DNA of 13,386 nt, from positions 26,358 through 39,743 of the forward strand of contig DCUZ01000090.1 in the NCBI GenBank assembly GCA_002327305.1, given 5' to 3'. Positions 1 to 6,960 of the stretch are shown piece after piece (positions within the stretch are counted from its first letter, which is position 1; the number at the start of each line of letters is the position of its first letter). Both the position numbers and the translations under genes were made by a program. The notes below the pieces were generated by a model. That model did no database searches, was not told where the DNA came from, and was given only the letters and a program-made list of their open reading frames with translations. This DNA is from Holophagales bacterium UBA2201 (GTDB lineage Bacteria > Acidobacteriota > Thermoanaerobaculia > UBA2201).

Positions 1-8
1 GAGAGGGG

Positions 9-14
9 TACAAT
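9..14 (+). promoter_or_regulatory. -10 box of the DMT permease gene
   Basis: TACAAT ends 8 nt before the ATG at 23. With normal sigma-70 geometry transcription would start about two bases before the ATG, giving an almost leaderless mRNA. The -35 region lies outside the window. The call rests mainly on the same arrangement at several other genes here. Confidence 0.5.
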
Positions 15-22
15 ACGGGTCC

Positions 23-916
23 ATGTCGCACGCCCGGCTCCGCGTCCACCTGGCCCTGGCCTTCGTTCAGATCACCTTCGGCGCCTTCCACGTGGCGGGC
101 AAGGCCGCCCTGGCCCATCTGCCGCCCCTGGCCCTTGCCGGGATCCGGATCGCCGGGGCCGCCCCGCTGGTCATCCTTTGTGCCCTCGCCCTGGAACGCC
201 GTCGCCCCGTCCGCGCCGACTGGTCCGTCCTCGGCCTCCTGGGGGTCCTGGGGATCTTCGTCAACCAGATCGCCTTCATCCTGGGGCTCCATCTCACCTC
301 CGCCGCCAATGCCGCCATCCTCATGCCCACCATCCCGGTTTTCGCCGCCGGATTGGCCTTCCTGATGAAGGTCGAGCGCCCGTCCGCCCCCCGCCTCGCC
401 GGCGTGGCCTGCGCCGCCGCCGGGGCCCTGGTGATGACCGGAACCCGCCCCCCCGGCGCCGGCGGCGCCTACCTCCTGGGCAACGCCCTCCTCCTTCTGA
501 ACTGCCTCTCCTACGCCCTTTACCTGGTCCTCCAAAAGCCCCTTCTGGGCAGGCTGGGGCCGCTCACCGTGGTGGGGGGGGCGTTGGCGGTCGGAGGGGC
601 GGGCATCCTGGCCGTCAGCGCCCCCTCGCTGGTCCGGCTCGATTACCTCTCCGTCCCCCCCGCGGCCTGGGGAGCCGTCCTCTACATCGTTCTGGTCGGC
701 ACGGCCCTCAACTATGTTCTCAACAGTTGGGCCATTCGGGAATCGGGTCCCTCCCTGGCCGCGGCCTACATCACCCTTCAACCCCTGGCCGGGGCCCTGT
801 TGGCGGCTCTATGGCTGGGCGAGCATCTGGGGGGACGGGAGGCGGCCGGGGCACCGCTCATCCTGACCGGCCTGATCCTGGCGGCCCGGAGCGCCGGGAA
901 GCCCGCGGAACGGTGA
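23..916 (+). CDS. EamA/DMT-family permease
   Basis: A 297-aa inner-membrane protein of the drug/metabolite transporter superfamily (EamA, RhaT-like). The chain is almost wholly hydrophobic and shows the internal duplication of the family: a first EamA repeat at roughly residues 8-140 and a second at 150-290, together about ten membrane segments. The second repeat carries the usual end signature, a Pro followed by a small-residue helix and a Leu-Gly-Glu turn (about residues 250-268). Such proteins export or exchange amino acids, purines or other small metabolites by secondary transport; the substrate cannot be read from sequence. The ATG at 23 follows a -10 box at once and has no Shine-Dalgarno. 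The stop overlaps the GTG of the next gene, so the two are probably co-translated. Length is normal for the family (about 290-300 aa). Confidence 0.9.
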   Translation: MSHARLRVHLALAFVQITFGAFHVAGKAALAHLPPLALAGIRIAGAAPLVILCALALERRRPVRADWSVLGLLGVLGIFVNQIAFILGLHLTSAANAAILMPTIPVFAAGLAFLMKVERPSAPRLAGVACAAAGALVMTGTRPPGAGGAYLLGNALLLLNCLSYALYLVLQKPLLGRLGPLTVVGGALAVGGAGILAVSAPSLVRLDYLSVPPAAWGAVLYIVLVGTALNYVLNSWAIRESGPSLAAAYITLQPLAGALLAALWLGEHLGGREAAGAPLILTGLILAARSAGKPAER

Positions 917-1167
917 GTCCCCGGTTCCGCCTATGCCGCGTGGAAACCGCGGCGGGCCACGCCGGGCCCGGGGAGCCGCGCCGTTTCCTCCTCCAGGGAC
1001 GGTGGCTTCCGGTGGATGCGATCGAGGACCGGTGGTACGAGGGAGGGGTCGCCCCCGAACGGGAACTGGTGCTGTATTACCGGGTGGTCTCGGGGAAGGG
1101 AGCGTTCCTCCTCCGGTTCCTGCCCTATTTCCAGCGGTGGCAGGTCCTGAAAGTGGACGGTTCATGA
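913..1167 (+). CDS. Small DUF6504-like protein of unknown function
   Basis: An 84-aa soluble protein starting at a GTG that overlaps the TGA of the permease gene by four bases (GTGA). This overlap decides the start, because no in-frame ATG lies nearby. The core reads as a short beta-rich domain with the pattern Gly-Arg-Trp...Ile-Glu-Asp-Arg-Trp-Tyr-Glu-Gly-Gly...Tyr-Tyr-Arg-Val-Val...Phe...Trp, which resembles small DUF6504-type proteins sometimes found near DNA-repair genes in other bacteria. That match is from memory of the pattern and is tentative. There is no signal peptide or membrane segment. Basic residues and aromatics suggest a nucleic-acid-binding or small-fold accessory protein, but no function can be assigned. 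It is translationally coupled to the permease, though a functional link is not evident. Confidence 0.7.
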   Translation: MSPRFRLCRVETAAGHAGPGEPRRFLLQGRWLPVDAIEDRWYEGGVAPERELVLYYRVVSGKGAFLLRFLPYFQRWQVLKVDGS

Positions 1168-1186
1168 CCCCGCCCCCCGCTCCATC

Positions 1187-1215
1187 TTGAAAAACCGGCC
1201 GCTTTCCTATATGAT
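1187..1215 (+). promoter_or_regulatory. Sigma-70-type promoter of the DUF1844-TPR-PATAN operon
   Basis: TTGAAA at 1187-1192, a 17-bp spacer, and TATGAT at 1210-1215. The -10 ends 6 nt before the ATG at 1222, so +1 should coincide with the A of the start codon. The intervening AGGGGC lies too close to the ATG to act as a Shine-Dalgarno. With the promoter at 5926 this is the best-formed promoter in the window. Confidence 0.8.
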
Positions 1216-1221
1216 AGGGGC

Positions 1222-1605
1222 ATGACGGTCAAGGTAGAGGACAAGCGCCTCTTCGCTCCGGACGGGACGCCCATCGAACTGACCCCCCCGTCCGGCGAAT
1301 CTCAACCATCCCCGACCCAGGCGCACCCCACCGAGGAACAGCCCAAGCCGCTCCCGCCCCCGAAGTTCGAGGACCTGGTGATCCTGCTGGGCGCCCAGGC
1401 GGGTCTCTGCATGGGAGGGGCGCCCCCGGAGCCGGGCGCGCCCGCCCCCCCCCAGGACCTGGATGCGGCCCGCCATTTCATCGATCTGCTGGACCTGCTG
1501 GTCGACAAGACCCGGGGCAACCTGACCCCCGGGGAGGAAGGGCTTCTGCGGGAGGTCCTCGCCGGCCTCCGCCTGCAGTTCGTCCGGGCGGCGGAACGCC
1601 CATGA
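1222..1605 (+). CDS. DUF1844 domain protein
   Basis: A 127-aa cytoplasmic protein. The first ~48 residues are Pro/Glu-rich and probably disordered. From residue ~49 the DUF1844 core begins: a hydrophobic helix ending in Leu-Gly-Ala-Gln-Ala-Gly-Leu-Cys-Met-Gly, a Pro/Gly insert, then the family's most conserved part (about 80-125), with Leu-Asp-Ala-Ala-Arg, Ile-Asp-Leu-Leu, Lys-Thr-Arg-Gly-Asn-Leu-Thr and Glu-Glu-Gly-Leu-Leu in that order. DUF1844 proteins are short helical proteins of unknown function in Acidobacteriota, Planctomycetes and delta-proteobacterial lineages. The start is fixed by the promoter 6 nt upstream; an mRNA beginning at the ATG is expected. Its stop overlaps the next start (ATGA), so it is translationally coupled to the TPR membrane protein. 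Confidence 0.88.
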   Translation: MTVKVEDKRLFAPDGTPIELTPPSGESQPSPTQAHPTEEQPKPLPPPKFEDLVILLGAQAGLCMGGAPPEPGAPAPPQDLDAARHFIDLLDLLVDKTRGNLTPGEEGLLREVLAGLRLQFVRAAERP

Positions 1606-3512
1606 AGGTCCGGTTCGTCCCCCTGATCCTGCTCCTCGCCCTGGGGCTTTTCGCCCAGAGCGATGACATGATGGTCCTGGCCTCGCCCCACGGCACCTCC
1701 GAGGCGCGCGAGGGGAAGTCCATGCTGCCGATTGAGACCCGGTTGAAGGGCACCTGGTTCAATGCCCTTTCCTACATCAAACAGGGCCAGGATTCGGCGG
1801 CCAAGGCGGAGATCGCCAAGATGGTCCAGGAGGCCCAGGCGGTCCAATTGACGCGGCTCACCCCCTTCGCCTACAGCACGCTGGGGCTGATGCAGGGGGC
1901 CATGGACACGGGGGACCTCATGCAGGCCAAGGTCCTTTTGGAGATGGCCGACATGCTCGACCCGGGCCTCCCCGAAGCGGCCCTCCTGAGGGCCCAGTGG
2001 GCCTGGCGGTCGGGCAGTTACCCCGCCGCCGGGATGGCCCTGGCCGCCTTCTGCGCGCGGGCGGTCCTCACCTTCCCCACCGACACCCTCGTGATGGCGA
2101 ACCTGGTCTTCCTGGGGGCCGCCGAGGTGCTGATCCTCACCCTCTTCTTCGCCTTCTTCCTCTTCGTGGGGCAGTTCCCCAAACTCATGCACGACGGCCG
2201 CGAGCTCTTCGCCCGCCGGGTCTCCCCGATGGCCCTCCCGATCCTCGCCGCCGCGGTCATCTTCCTGCCCGTCATCCTCGGGCTGAACTGGTGGTGGCTC
2301 TTCATATGGGCCTTCGTCCTCACCTGGGGATACGCCACCCCCGGTCAGCGAAGCGCCGTTCTGTTCCTGTTGATCCTCCTCGCGCTCTGCGTCCCCGTCC
2401 TCTATGGGGTCCAGAACCGGATGGTCCAGGCCCACTCCCCGATCATCCGAACGGCGAAGGCCCTGGCGGCCGACCGGGTCTCCTACCCCTACGTCGGGGA
2501 CCTGGAGATCATCCAGGGGATCGTGGAGGGCGACGCCGATCTCACCTTCCTGATCGGGAACGTCTACCAGAAGGGCGACGACCCGATCAACGCCATGGCC
2601 GCCTATCGGGCCGTCCTGGAGATCGACCCCGGCCATGTCTACGCCCACCTCAACCTGGGCAACCTCTATTATTGGCAGAACCAGTTCGGGGCCGCGATCG
2701 CCGAGTACCAGAAAGCGCAGTCGGCGGGCCCCACCTACATTCCCGCCTATTACAACCTCTCCAAGGCGTACAATGCCAACTACGAGTACGCCAGGGGGCA
2801 GGAAGTCATCCGGGCGGCCAACGCCGTGAACGCGGGGGCCATGTCCCGGTACCTCTCCTCCCCCCCCACGATGGATGTCGTGGTGGCCTTCCTCACCCCG
2901 GCCGAGGCCTGGGCGCTGGCCCGCCGCCTCGACGCCAGCGGGGCCCTGGCGGGCAAGGGCATCCGCGGGCATGAGGTCCGGTCCCACCCCCTGGAAGGCG
3001 TGCTCCATCCCTTCTTCTTCGCGGTCGTCCTGGGGGTGGCCGGGGCGCTGGCGCTCCACATGCACCGGAGGAAGAGGGGCGGCTACGCCGGCGTCTGCAC
3101 GAAGTGCGGGCGCACCTTCTGCTCCAAGTGCAAAAGCGCCGGCGAGAGCCAGATCTACTGCACCCAGTGCATCCACATCTACATCAAGAAGGACGGGGTG
3201 CCGCTGGAGACGAAGGTGCGGAAAATGAAGGAGGTCAAGTACTTCCTGGGGCGGACGCTGTGGTCCAAGAAGTTAATGAACGTCATCTTTCCCGGTTACG
3301 CCCTCCTCCTGAAGGAGAAGACCCTCAAAGGGGCGCTGGTCTTCCTGGCCTTCTCGTTCCTCCTCCTGATGGGCCTCCAGCCGGCCCCCTTCGCCATCAC
3401 GGGTTTCGCCGTCCCCCTGGTGGGGCTGTTGGAAAAGGTCGCCCTCGGCCTGGCGGCGGTGATCTGGATCCTGGCGAACGCCAAGGTCCTCATCGAGAAG
3501 GGAGGATCCTGA
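1602..3512 (+). CDS. Membrane TPR protein with a three-CxxC zinc ribbon
   Basis: A 636-aa multi-domain protein. Residues 1-19 look like a signal peptide or first membrane anchor. A helical repeat region (about 45-160) resembles degenerate TPRs, followed by a cluster of about four membrane segments (about 165-270). Two clear TPRs lie at about 305-375, with alternating Ala/Gly/Tyr positions and Asp-Pro-Gly turns. A further membrane helix (about 470-487) leads to a basic stretch and three CxxC pairs at C499/C502, C507/C510 and C520/C523, which should bind zinc. Two or more hydrophobic helices end the chain. TPRs usually scaffold protein complexes, so this is probably an assembly platform spanning the inner membrane. 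The ATG overlaps the stop of the DUF1844 gene and the stop overlaps the next ATG, making it the centre of a three-gene operon. No specific family name is recognised. An 8-C run at 2870-2877 lies in the coding region. Confidence 0.85.
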   Translation: MKVRFVPLILLLALGLFAQSDDMMVLASPHGTSEAREGKSMLPIETRLKGTWFNALSYIKQGQDSAAKAEIAKMVQEAQAVQLTRLTPFAYSTLGLMQGAMDTGDLMQAKVLLEMADMLDPGLPEAALLRAQWAWRSGSYPAAGMALAAFCARAVLTFPTDTLVMANLVFLGAAEVLILTLFFAFFLFVGQFPKLMHDGRELFARRVSPMALPILAAAVIFLPVILGLNWWWLFIWAFVLTWGYATPGQRSAVLFLLILLALCVPVLYGVQNRMVQAHSPIIRTAKALAADRVSYPYVGDLEIIQGIVEGDADLTFLIGNVYQKGDDPINAMAAYRAVLEIDPGHVYAHLNLGNLYYWQNQFGAAIAEYQKAQSAGPTYIPAYYNLSKAYNANYEYARGQEVIRAANAVNAGAMSRYLSSPPTMDVVVAFLTPAEAWALARRLDASGALAGKGIRGHEVRSHPLEGVLHPFFFAVVLGVAGALALHMHRRKRGGYAGVCTKCGRTFCSKCKSAGESQIYCTQCIHIYIKKDGVPLETKVRKMKEVKYFLGRTLWSKKLMNVIFPGYALLLKEKTLKGALVFLAFSFLLLMGLQPAPFAITGFAVPLVGLLEKVALGLAAVIWILANAKVLIEKGGS

Positions 3513-4798
3513 TGGCCCTCCAGGGCAACCTCCGCGATTTCAGCATCTCCGACATCTTCCAACTCATCGGCCTCCAGCGGAAGACCGGGGTGCTCACCCT
3601 CAAAAGCCGCGACGATGTGGTCCTGATCACCTTTCTGGACGGCCGCGTGGTGGACTCCGAGTCGGAAAAATACCGGCTGGAGAGCCGGCTGGGCAAGGTG
3701 CTCCTCAAGCGGGGCTCCATCAGCGAGGAGAAATTGGGGCAGGCCCTCAAGATCCAGCAGGACACCCTCCAGCGTCTCGGCTACATCCTGGTCAAGAACA
3801 GCTTCATTTCCAACGAGGAACTGAAGAGGGCGCTGACCCAGCAGATCCTGGAGATCGTCTACCGCATCTTCCGCTGGCACGAGGGGGAGTACAACTTCTC
3901 CCAGGAAACCAGCGTCGAATACGACCGCGAGAGCATCACCCCCATCACCACCGAGTCCATCCTCATGGAGGGGGCCCAGATGCTCGACGAATGGCCCATC
4001 ATCGAGCGGCAGGTCAAGTCGATGGGGCAGGTCTTCGAGAAGGCCTCGATCCGCCAGCGCGTCGAGGTTTCCGAGGAGGAGAACTTCGAGTTCGACGACA
4101 GCCAGGCCGAGGTGCGGGCGCCCAAGGGCGAGACCATCAAGCTGTCCCCGGCCGTCCATGAGGTGTACGCCCTCGTGGACGGGAGGTGCACCGTGACGGA
4201 GCTCGTTGAGCGGAGCCGTCAGAACGAGTTTCAGGTGTGCAAGGCGCTCTACGAACTGGTCACCCGGGGCCTGATCGAGGAGAAGCACGAAAAACCGTCC
4301 GAGATGGCCGCCACCCCCTCCGTGGAAGAGGTCCTCGCGGCCGCCGCCCCCCCCGCCCCGACCGCCCTGGTCCTCCCGCTGATCATCCTCGCCGCCGTGT
4401 TCCTCCTCGGCAATTGGGTCCGGTTCGTCAACCCCCTCAACCGCCTCACCAGTTTCGCCACGAAGGGCAACCTGGTGGACGTCACCCTCTACAACGTCTC
4501 CTTCGCCCGGATGCACCTGGTGGACCGGGCCCTGCAGGCCTACTACCTGGCCAACGCCACCAACCCCCCCGCCCTCTCCGACCTGGCCCGTGCCGGGTTC
4601 GTCCACGAGTCGGCCCTCCAGGATCCGTGGAAGCGGGCCTACATGTACCACAAGCAGGAGAAGAACTACTACCTCATCGGCCGCGACGAGAACGGTGAGC
4701 GCCGGACGGAACTCCTTTTCACCTACATCCTCTCCGAGGGGATGGACAAGAAGTTGGGGGCCCCCGCCAAGAGGCCCGTGGTCACCTTCGTGGATTAG
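3512..4798 (+). CDS. PATAN/DUF4388 protein with winged helix, TM anchor and pseudopilin-like C-terminus
   Basis: A 428-aa protein. Residues 1 to ~165 form a PATAN/DUF4388 domain, with an N-terminal Leu-Gln-Gly-Asn-Leu-Arg-Asp-Phe-Ser followed by Asp-Ile-Phe-Gln-Leu-Ile and a Gly-Val-Leu-Thr-Leu strand. An inserted or appended segment (about 65-105: Leu-Gly-Lys-Val-Leu-Leu-Lys-Arg-Gly-Ser, then Gln-Ala-Leu-Lys-Ile-Gln-Gln) resembles the MshEN/GspE N-terminal fold. A winged-helix-like block follows at about 211-256. One membrane helix (about 285-303) precedes a ~120-aa domain with Asp371-Pro-Trp and Tyr-Tyr-Leu-Ile-Gly-Arg-Asp-Glu-Asn-Gly, like the periplasmic core of GspG pseudopilins. The cytoplasmic half would then sense or bind partners and the other half would lie in the periplasm. 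The start is set by the TGATG overlap and a GGGAGGA site at 3500-3506. PATAN proteins often work with CheY-like receivers and gliding or pilus machinery; that role here is inferred. Confidence 0.85.
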   Translation: MALQGNLRDFSISDIFQLIGLQRKTGVLTLKSRDDVVLITFLDGRVVDSESEKYRLESRLGKVLLKRGSISEEKLGQALKIQQDTLQRLGYILVKNSFISNEELKRALTQQILEIVYRIFRWHEGEYNFSQETSVEYDRESITPITTESILMEGAQMLDEWPIIERQVKSMGQVFEKASIRQRVEVSEEENFEFDDSQAEVRAPKGETIKLSPAVHEVYALVDGRCTVTELVERSRQNEFQVCKALYELVTRGLIEEKHEKPSEMAATPSVEEVLAAAAPPAPTALVLPLIILAAVFLLGNWVRFVNPLNRLTSFATKGNLVDVTLYNVSFARMHLVDRALQAYYLANATNPPALSDLARAGFVHESALQDPWKRAYMYHKQEKNYYLIGRDENGERRTELLFTYILSEGMDKKLGAPAKRPVVTFVD

Positions 4799-4927
4799 CG
4801 CCGCCGGAGGCGGCCCCGCGTGAAGACTTGACGGGGGGAGGGTTTGAGGGGGGCGGGAGGGCGGTGAAGCGGGGATGCGCGCCCGCCCGGCCCGCCGGCT
4901 TAGGGTCTCCGTCCCCCCCGGCCGGGA

Positions 4928-4955
4928 TTGCCGCCGGCGCCATTCCTGTTATACT
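4928..4955 (+). promoter_or_regulatory. Extended -10 promoter of the DUF4412 gene
   Basis: TTGCCG at 4928-4933, a 16-bp spacer and TATACT at 4950-4955, preceded by TG at 4947-4948 (extended -10). The expected start is near 4962, giving a leader of about 53 nt. This is the only single-gene promoter in the window with a long leader. Confidence 0.6.
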
Positions 4956-4964
4956 ATTGCCGAC

Positions 4965-4984
4965 GGGCCCGTCCCGGCGGGCCC
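4965..4984 (+). promoter_or_regulatory. Stem-loop at the predicted 5' end of the DUF4412 mRNA
   Basis: GGGCCCG pairs perfectly with CGGGCCC over a 6-nt loop. It begins about 3 nt after the expected transcription start. Stem-loops at the very 5' end, as in ompA, are known to slow mRNA decay; regulation by a protein or attenuation is another option, but no T tract follows. Confidence 0.5.
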
Positions 4985-5004
4985 CATCGATTTCAAATCC
5001 AAAC

Positions 5005-5010
5005 GGAGGT
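5005..5010 (+). promoter_or_regulatory. Shine-Dalgarno GGAGGT of the DUF4412 gene
   Basis: A strong GGAGGT site ends 4 nt before the ATG at 5015 in an A-rich, probably unpaired stretch. It selects this ATG over in-frame codons further upstream and contrasts with the leaderless genes around it. Confidence 0.85.
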
Positions 5011-5014
5011 CACC

Positions 5015-5854
5015 ATGAAGCGCATCCTGTTCTTAGTCGTCCTGACCCTCGCCGCCGCCTTTGTCGCCGCCGATGTCACCTACACTTTCCAGGGGACCAA
5101 CTGGTCCGACGCCGCCAAGGAGAAGGTGCTGACCAACGGCAAGGCCTTTCTCAAGGAGCCGGCCTTCTTCCGCATTGATTTCTCCGAGTCCACCAATCCC
5201 CTCATGGGAACCGGCACCAGCCTCGTCTCCAAGGACGGACAGACCCTCTATCTGATCAATCCCAAGGAGAAGACCTACTCCAAGTTCGACCTGGAGGAGA
5301 TGCTCAAGGCCGCCGGCGGCATGATGCAGGCGATGGGGGGGATGATGGACATCAAGATCGAGAACCCCAAGGCCACCCAGAAGCGGGGGACCCAGGACGC
5401 CACCATCGCCGGGTTCCCGGCCAGCCACTACATCGTCGAATCCTCCTACGCCATGAAGGTCAAGGTGCTCTTCATGAAGACCAACACCCAGGTCACCACC
5501 CGCCGCGACCTCTGGTACACCGAGGCATTCCCCATCGGCGTCAAGGACTACTTCCAGGTCCGTTCCATCAAGAGCGGCTTCGGGGAATTGGACAAACTGA
5601 TCGAACTGGAGACGCTCAAGATCCCCGGCGTCCTCCTCAAATCCAAGTCGGTTTCCGAGAGCAAGGACGAGAAGGGGAAGATGACCAAGAGCTACGACGA
5701 GTTCGAGATCACCGCCTGGGAAAAGGCCTCCCTCGGCGCCGACCTCTTCGAGGTGCCCGCCGGATACAAGGAGGTCCCGCTGCTCGGAATCCCCGCCGAA
5801 GAGGGCTCCGAGGGCCAGGAGCAGGAGAATCCCCTCAAGAACCTGTTCAAATAG
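5015..5854 (+). CDS. Secreted DUF4412-type protein
   Basis: A 279-aa protein with a clean signal peptide: Lys-Arg after the Met, a hydrophobic core, then Ala-rich residues ending near 19 (Val-Ala-Ala before Asp). The mature part is strand-rich. It has a 'plain strand then ISxD/INPKEKTYSKFD' layout in which a reporter-like hairpin is followed by a Met/Gly-rich helix (about 90-112), and it ends with Phe-Glu-Ile-Thr-Ala-Trp...Leu-Phe-Glu-Val-Pro-Ala-Gly-Tyr-Lys. This last signature is typical of DUF4412 proteins, which are exported and may resemble LolA/LolB-like lipid-binding folds. The C-terminus is Glu-rich and probably disordered. It probably acts in the periplasm or outer envelope; its ligand is unknown. 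The short ATG start was chosen over an upstream one because it has the Shine-Dalgarno and begins the signal peptide. It is a single-gene unit bounded by its own promoter and a strong terminator. Confidence 0.85.
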   Translation: MKRILFLVVLTLAAAFVAADVTYTFQGTNWSDAAKEKVLTNGKAFLKEPAFFRIDFSESTNPLMGTGTSLVSKDGQTLYLINPKEKTYSKFDLEEMLKAAGGMMQAMGGMMDIKIENPKATQKRGTQDATIAGFPASHYIVESSYAMKVKVLFMKTNTQVTTRRDLWYTEAFPIGVKDYFQVRSIKSGFGELDKLIELETLKIPGVLLKSKSVSESKDEKGKMTKSYDEFEITAWEKASLGADLFEVPAGYKEVPLLGIPAEEGSEGQEQENPLKNLFK

Positions 5855-5875
5855 CCGCATCGGCGCGCCAACCCC

Positions 5876-5910
5876 GCGGCCCGGGTCCCTCGGACCCGGG
5901 CCGCTTTTGT
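5876..5910 (+). terminator. Rho-independent terminator of the DUF4412 gene
   Basis: A perfect 13-bp stem, GCGGCCCGGGTCC (5876-5888) with GGACCCGGGCCGC (5892-5904), has a 3-nt CTC loop and is followed by TTTTGTCTT. It sits 21 bp after the stop codon. This is the strongest terminator in the window. Confidence 0.95.
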
Positions 5911-5925
5911 CTTCCCGCCGCCCCC

Positions 5926-5954
5926 TTGACGCTTTCCGATCGCGGGACTATCAT
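5926..5954 (+). promoter_or_regulatory. Sigma-70-type promoter of the MBL hydrolase gene
   Basis: TTGACG at 5926-5931, a 17-bp spacer and TATCAT at 5949-5954. The -10 ends 11 nt before the ATG at 5966, so the leader should be only about five bases long. It starts 16 bp after the preceding terminator, separating the two units. Confidence 0.8.
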
Positions 5955-5965
5955 GAAAGCAGACC

Positions 5966-6937
5966 ATGGCGACCCCGTCCGTCGTCCCGCCGCTTTTCGA
6001 CCTGCTGGAGGACCTCCTCTATGTCCCGGCGCTCGACTGGTGCGTGGACGCCACCGTTTCCGTCCCCCGGGCCTTCATCTCCCACGCCCACACCGACCAC
6101 TTCGCCCGCCACGGGGAGGGCCATTGCTCGTTCGAGACCGCCCTTCTCCTCCAATCCTCCCGCAGCCGCCCCGACCGCCTCCTGACCCACCCCCTGGGCC
6201 GTCCTGTCCGGGCGGGAGAAATCACCTTCACCCTCCTCCCGGCGGGACACATCCTCGGAAGCGCCCAATTGTTCCTGGAGGGGGGCGGAACGACGGCCCT
6301 CTACGCCGGGGATGTCCGCCCCTCCGGGTCCCGGACCGCACCGCCCGCGGCGGTTCCGAGGGCCGATCTACTGATCGTGGAGGGGACTTACGCCGAGGCC
6401 CGGTACGACCACACTCCGGCGGCGAAGGCCGAGGAGCAGGCGGTGGAGTTCGTCCGGAGGTGCGTCCGGCAGGAGCACTTCCCCGTCTTCGTCACCATGG
6501 GACGGGCGGGGAAGGCGCTGGACCTGCTCATGGCTCTCGGCGAGGCGGGCCTGCGCGGCGTTCTCCACGCCCCCATCCACCGCGCCGCCGAATGCTACAC
6601 CCGGGCGGGCATCCCCGTTCCGCCGGCCGCGCCCTGGACTCCGGACCAGCCCCCCGAGGGCGACTATCTCGTCGTCACCGCGGCGTCCCTGGAGACGGTC
6701 CGCCGCCGCCTCCCCGTGCCCAGTTGCCGCACCGCTTTTCTCTCCGGGTGGGCCGCCGAGGGGGGGACGGAATTCGACGCCTATATCGCCTGGAGCGATC
6801 ACGCCGACTTCGAGGAACTGCTCGAGTTCGTCGAGCGGGTGGACCCGCGGGAGGTGTGGACCTTCGCCGACGGGGGGAAGTTCGCCGCCGAACTCAACCG
6901 CCGCGGCCGCCCGGCACAGTCGCTGGACGAGGGGTAG
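5966..6937 (+). CDS. Metallo-beta-lactamase-fold hydrolase, exonuclease-like (RNA/DNA processing type)
   Basis: A 323-aa cytoplasmic enzyme. The metal site is plain: His40-x-His42-x-Asp44-His45, His95 in an Ala-Gly-His-Ile-Leu-Gly-Ser-Ala motif, and Asp116 in Gly-Asp-Val. Near the end Ser277-Asp-His279-Ala-Asp matches the RMMBL-type motif of nucleases. The layout and length resemble the ligase-associated exonuclease and CPSF-like nucleases (RNase J relatives), but the Ser of the usual Glu-Ser-Thr-Tyr motif is Gly (Glu-Gly-Thr-Tyr) and the terminal His-Gly motif reads Ala-Asp302-Gly. It is therefore probably a metal-dependent phosphodiesterase or nuclease whose exact substrate is uncertain. 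No ligase or RNA-processing gene lies beside it. The start at 5966 is supported by the nearby promoter; an ATG at 5953 is out of frame. Confidence 0.82.
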   Translation: MATPSVVPPLFDLLEDLLYVPALDWCVDATVSVPRAFISHAHTDHFARHGEGHCSFETALLLQSSRSRPDRLLTHPLGRPVRAGEITFTLLPAGHILGSAQLFLEGGGTTALYAGDVRPSGSRTAPPAAVPRADLLIVEGTYAEARYDHTPAAKAEEQAVEFVRRCVRQEHFPVFVTMGRAGKALDLLMALGEAGLRGVLHAPIHRAAECYTRAGIPVPPAAPWTPDQPPEGDYLVVTAASLETVRRRLPVPSCRTAFLSGWAAEGGTEFDAYIAWSDHADFEELLEFVERVDPREVWTFADGGKFAAELNRRGRPAQSLDEG

Positions 6938-6960
6938 GGGAGGCGGGCCCCCCTCGCTGC

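Larger units (their letters stand above)
4799..5014. other. Intergenic region before the DUF4412 gene
   Basis: About 215 bp. Right after the stop is a 6-bp G+C hairpin (4800-4814, GCCGCC paired with GGCGGC over a 3-nt loop) without a T tract, so a factor-independent terminator is not supported, although RNA protection or Rho-linked ending is possible. The middle is G-rich and non-coding in appearance. The right part carries the promoter, a 5'-end hairpin and the ribosome binding site described separately. Confidence 0.6.

Noticed and set aside
178..912. Extension of the 84-aa gene upstream through the permease gene
   Set aside because: The extended part is Pro/Arg-rich shadow sequence in the permease frame. 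The GTG at 913 gives a sensible short protein with a normal overlap.
1302..4651. Long minus-strand frames opposite the TPR and PATAN genes
   Set aside because: The proteins are rich in Gly, Asp, His and Arg without domains, while the plus strand shows clear families with stop/start overlaps.
4800..4814. Factor-independent terminator after the PATAN gene
   Set aside because: Only a 6-bp hairpin without a T tract; unlike the structure at 5876 it lacks the defining tail.
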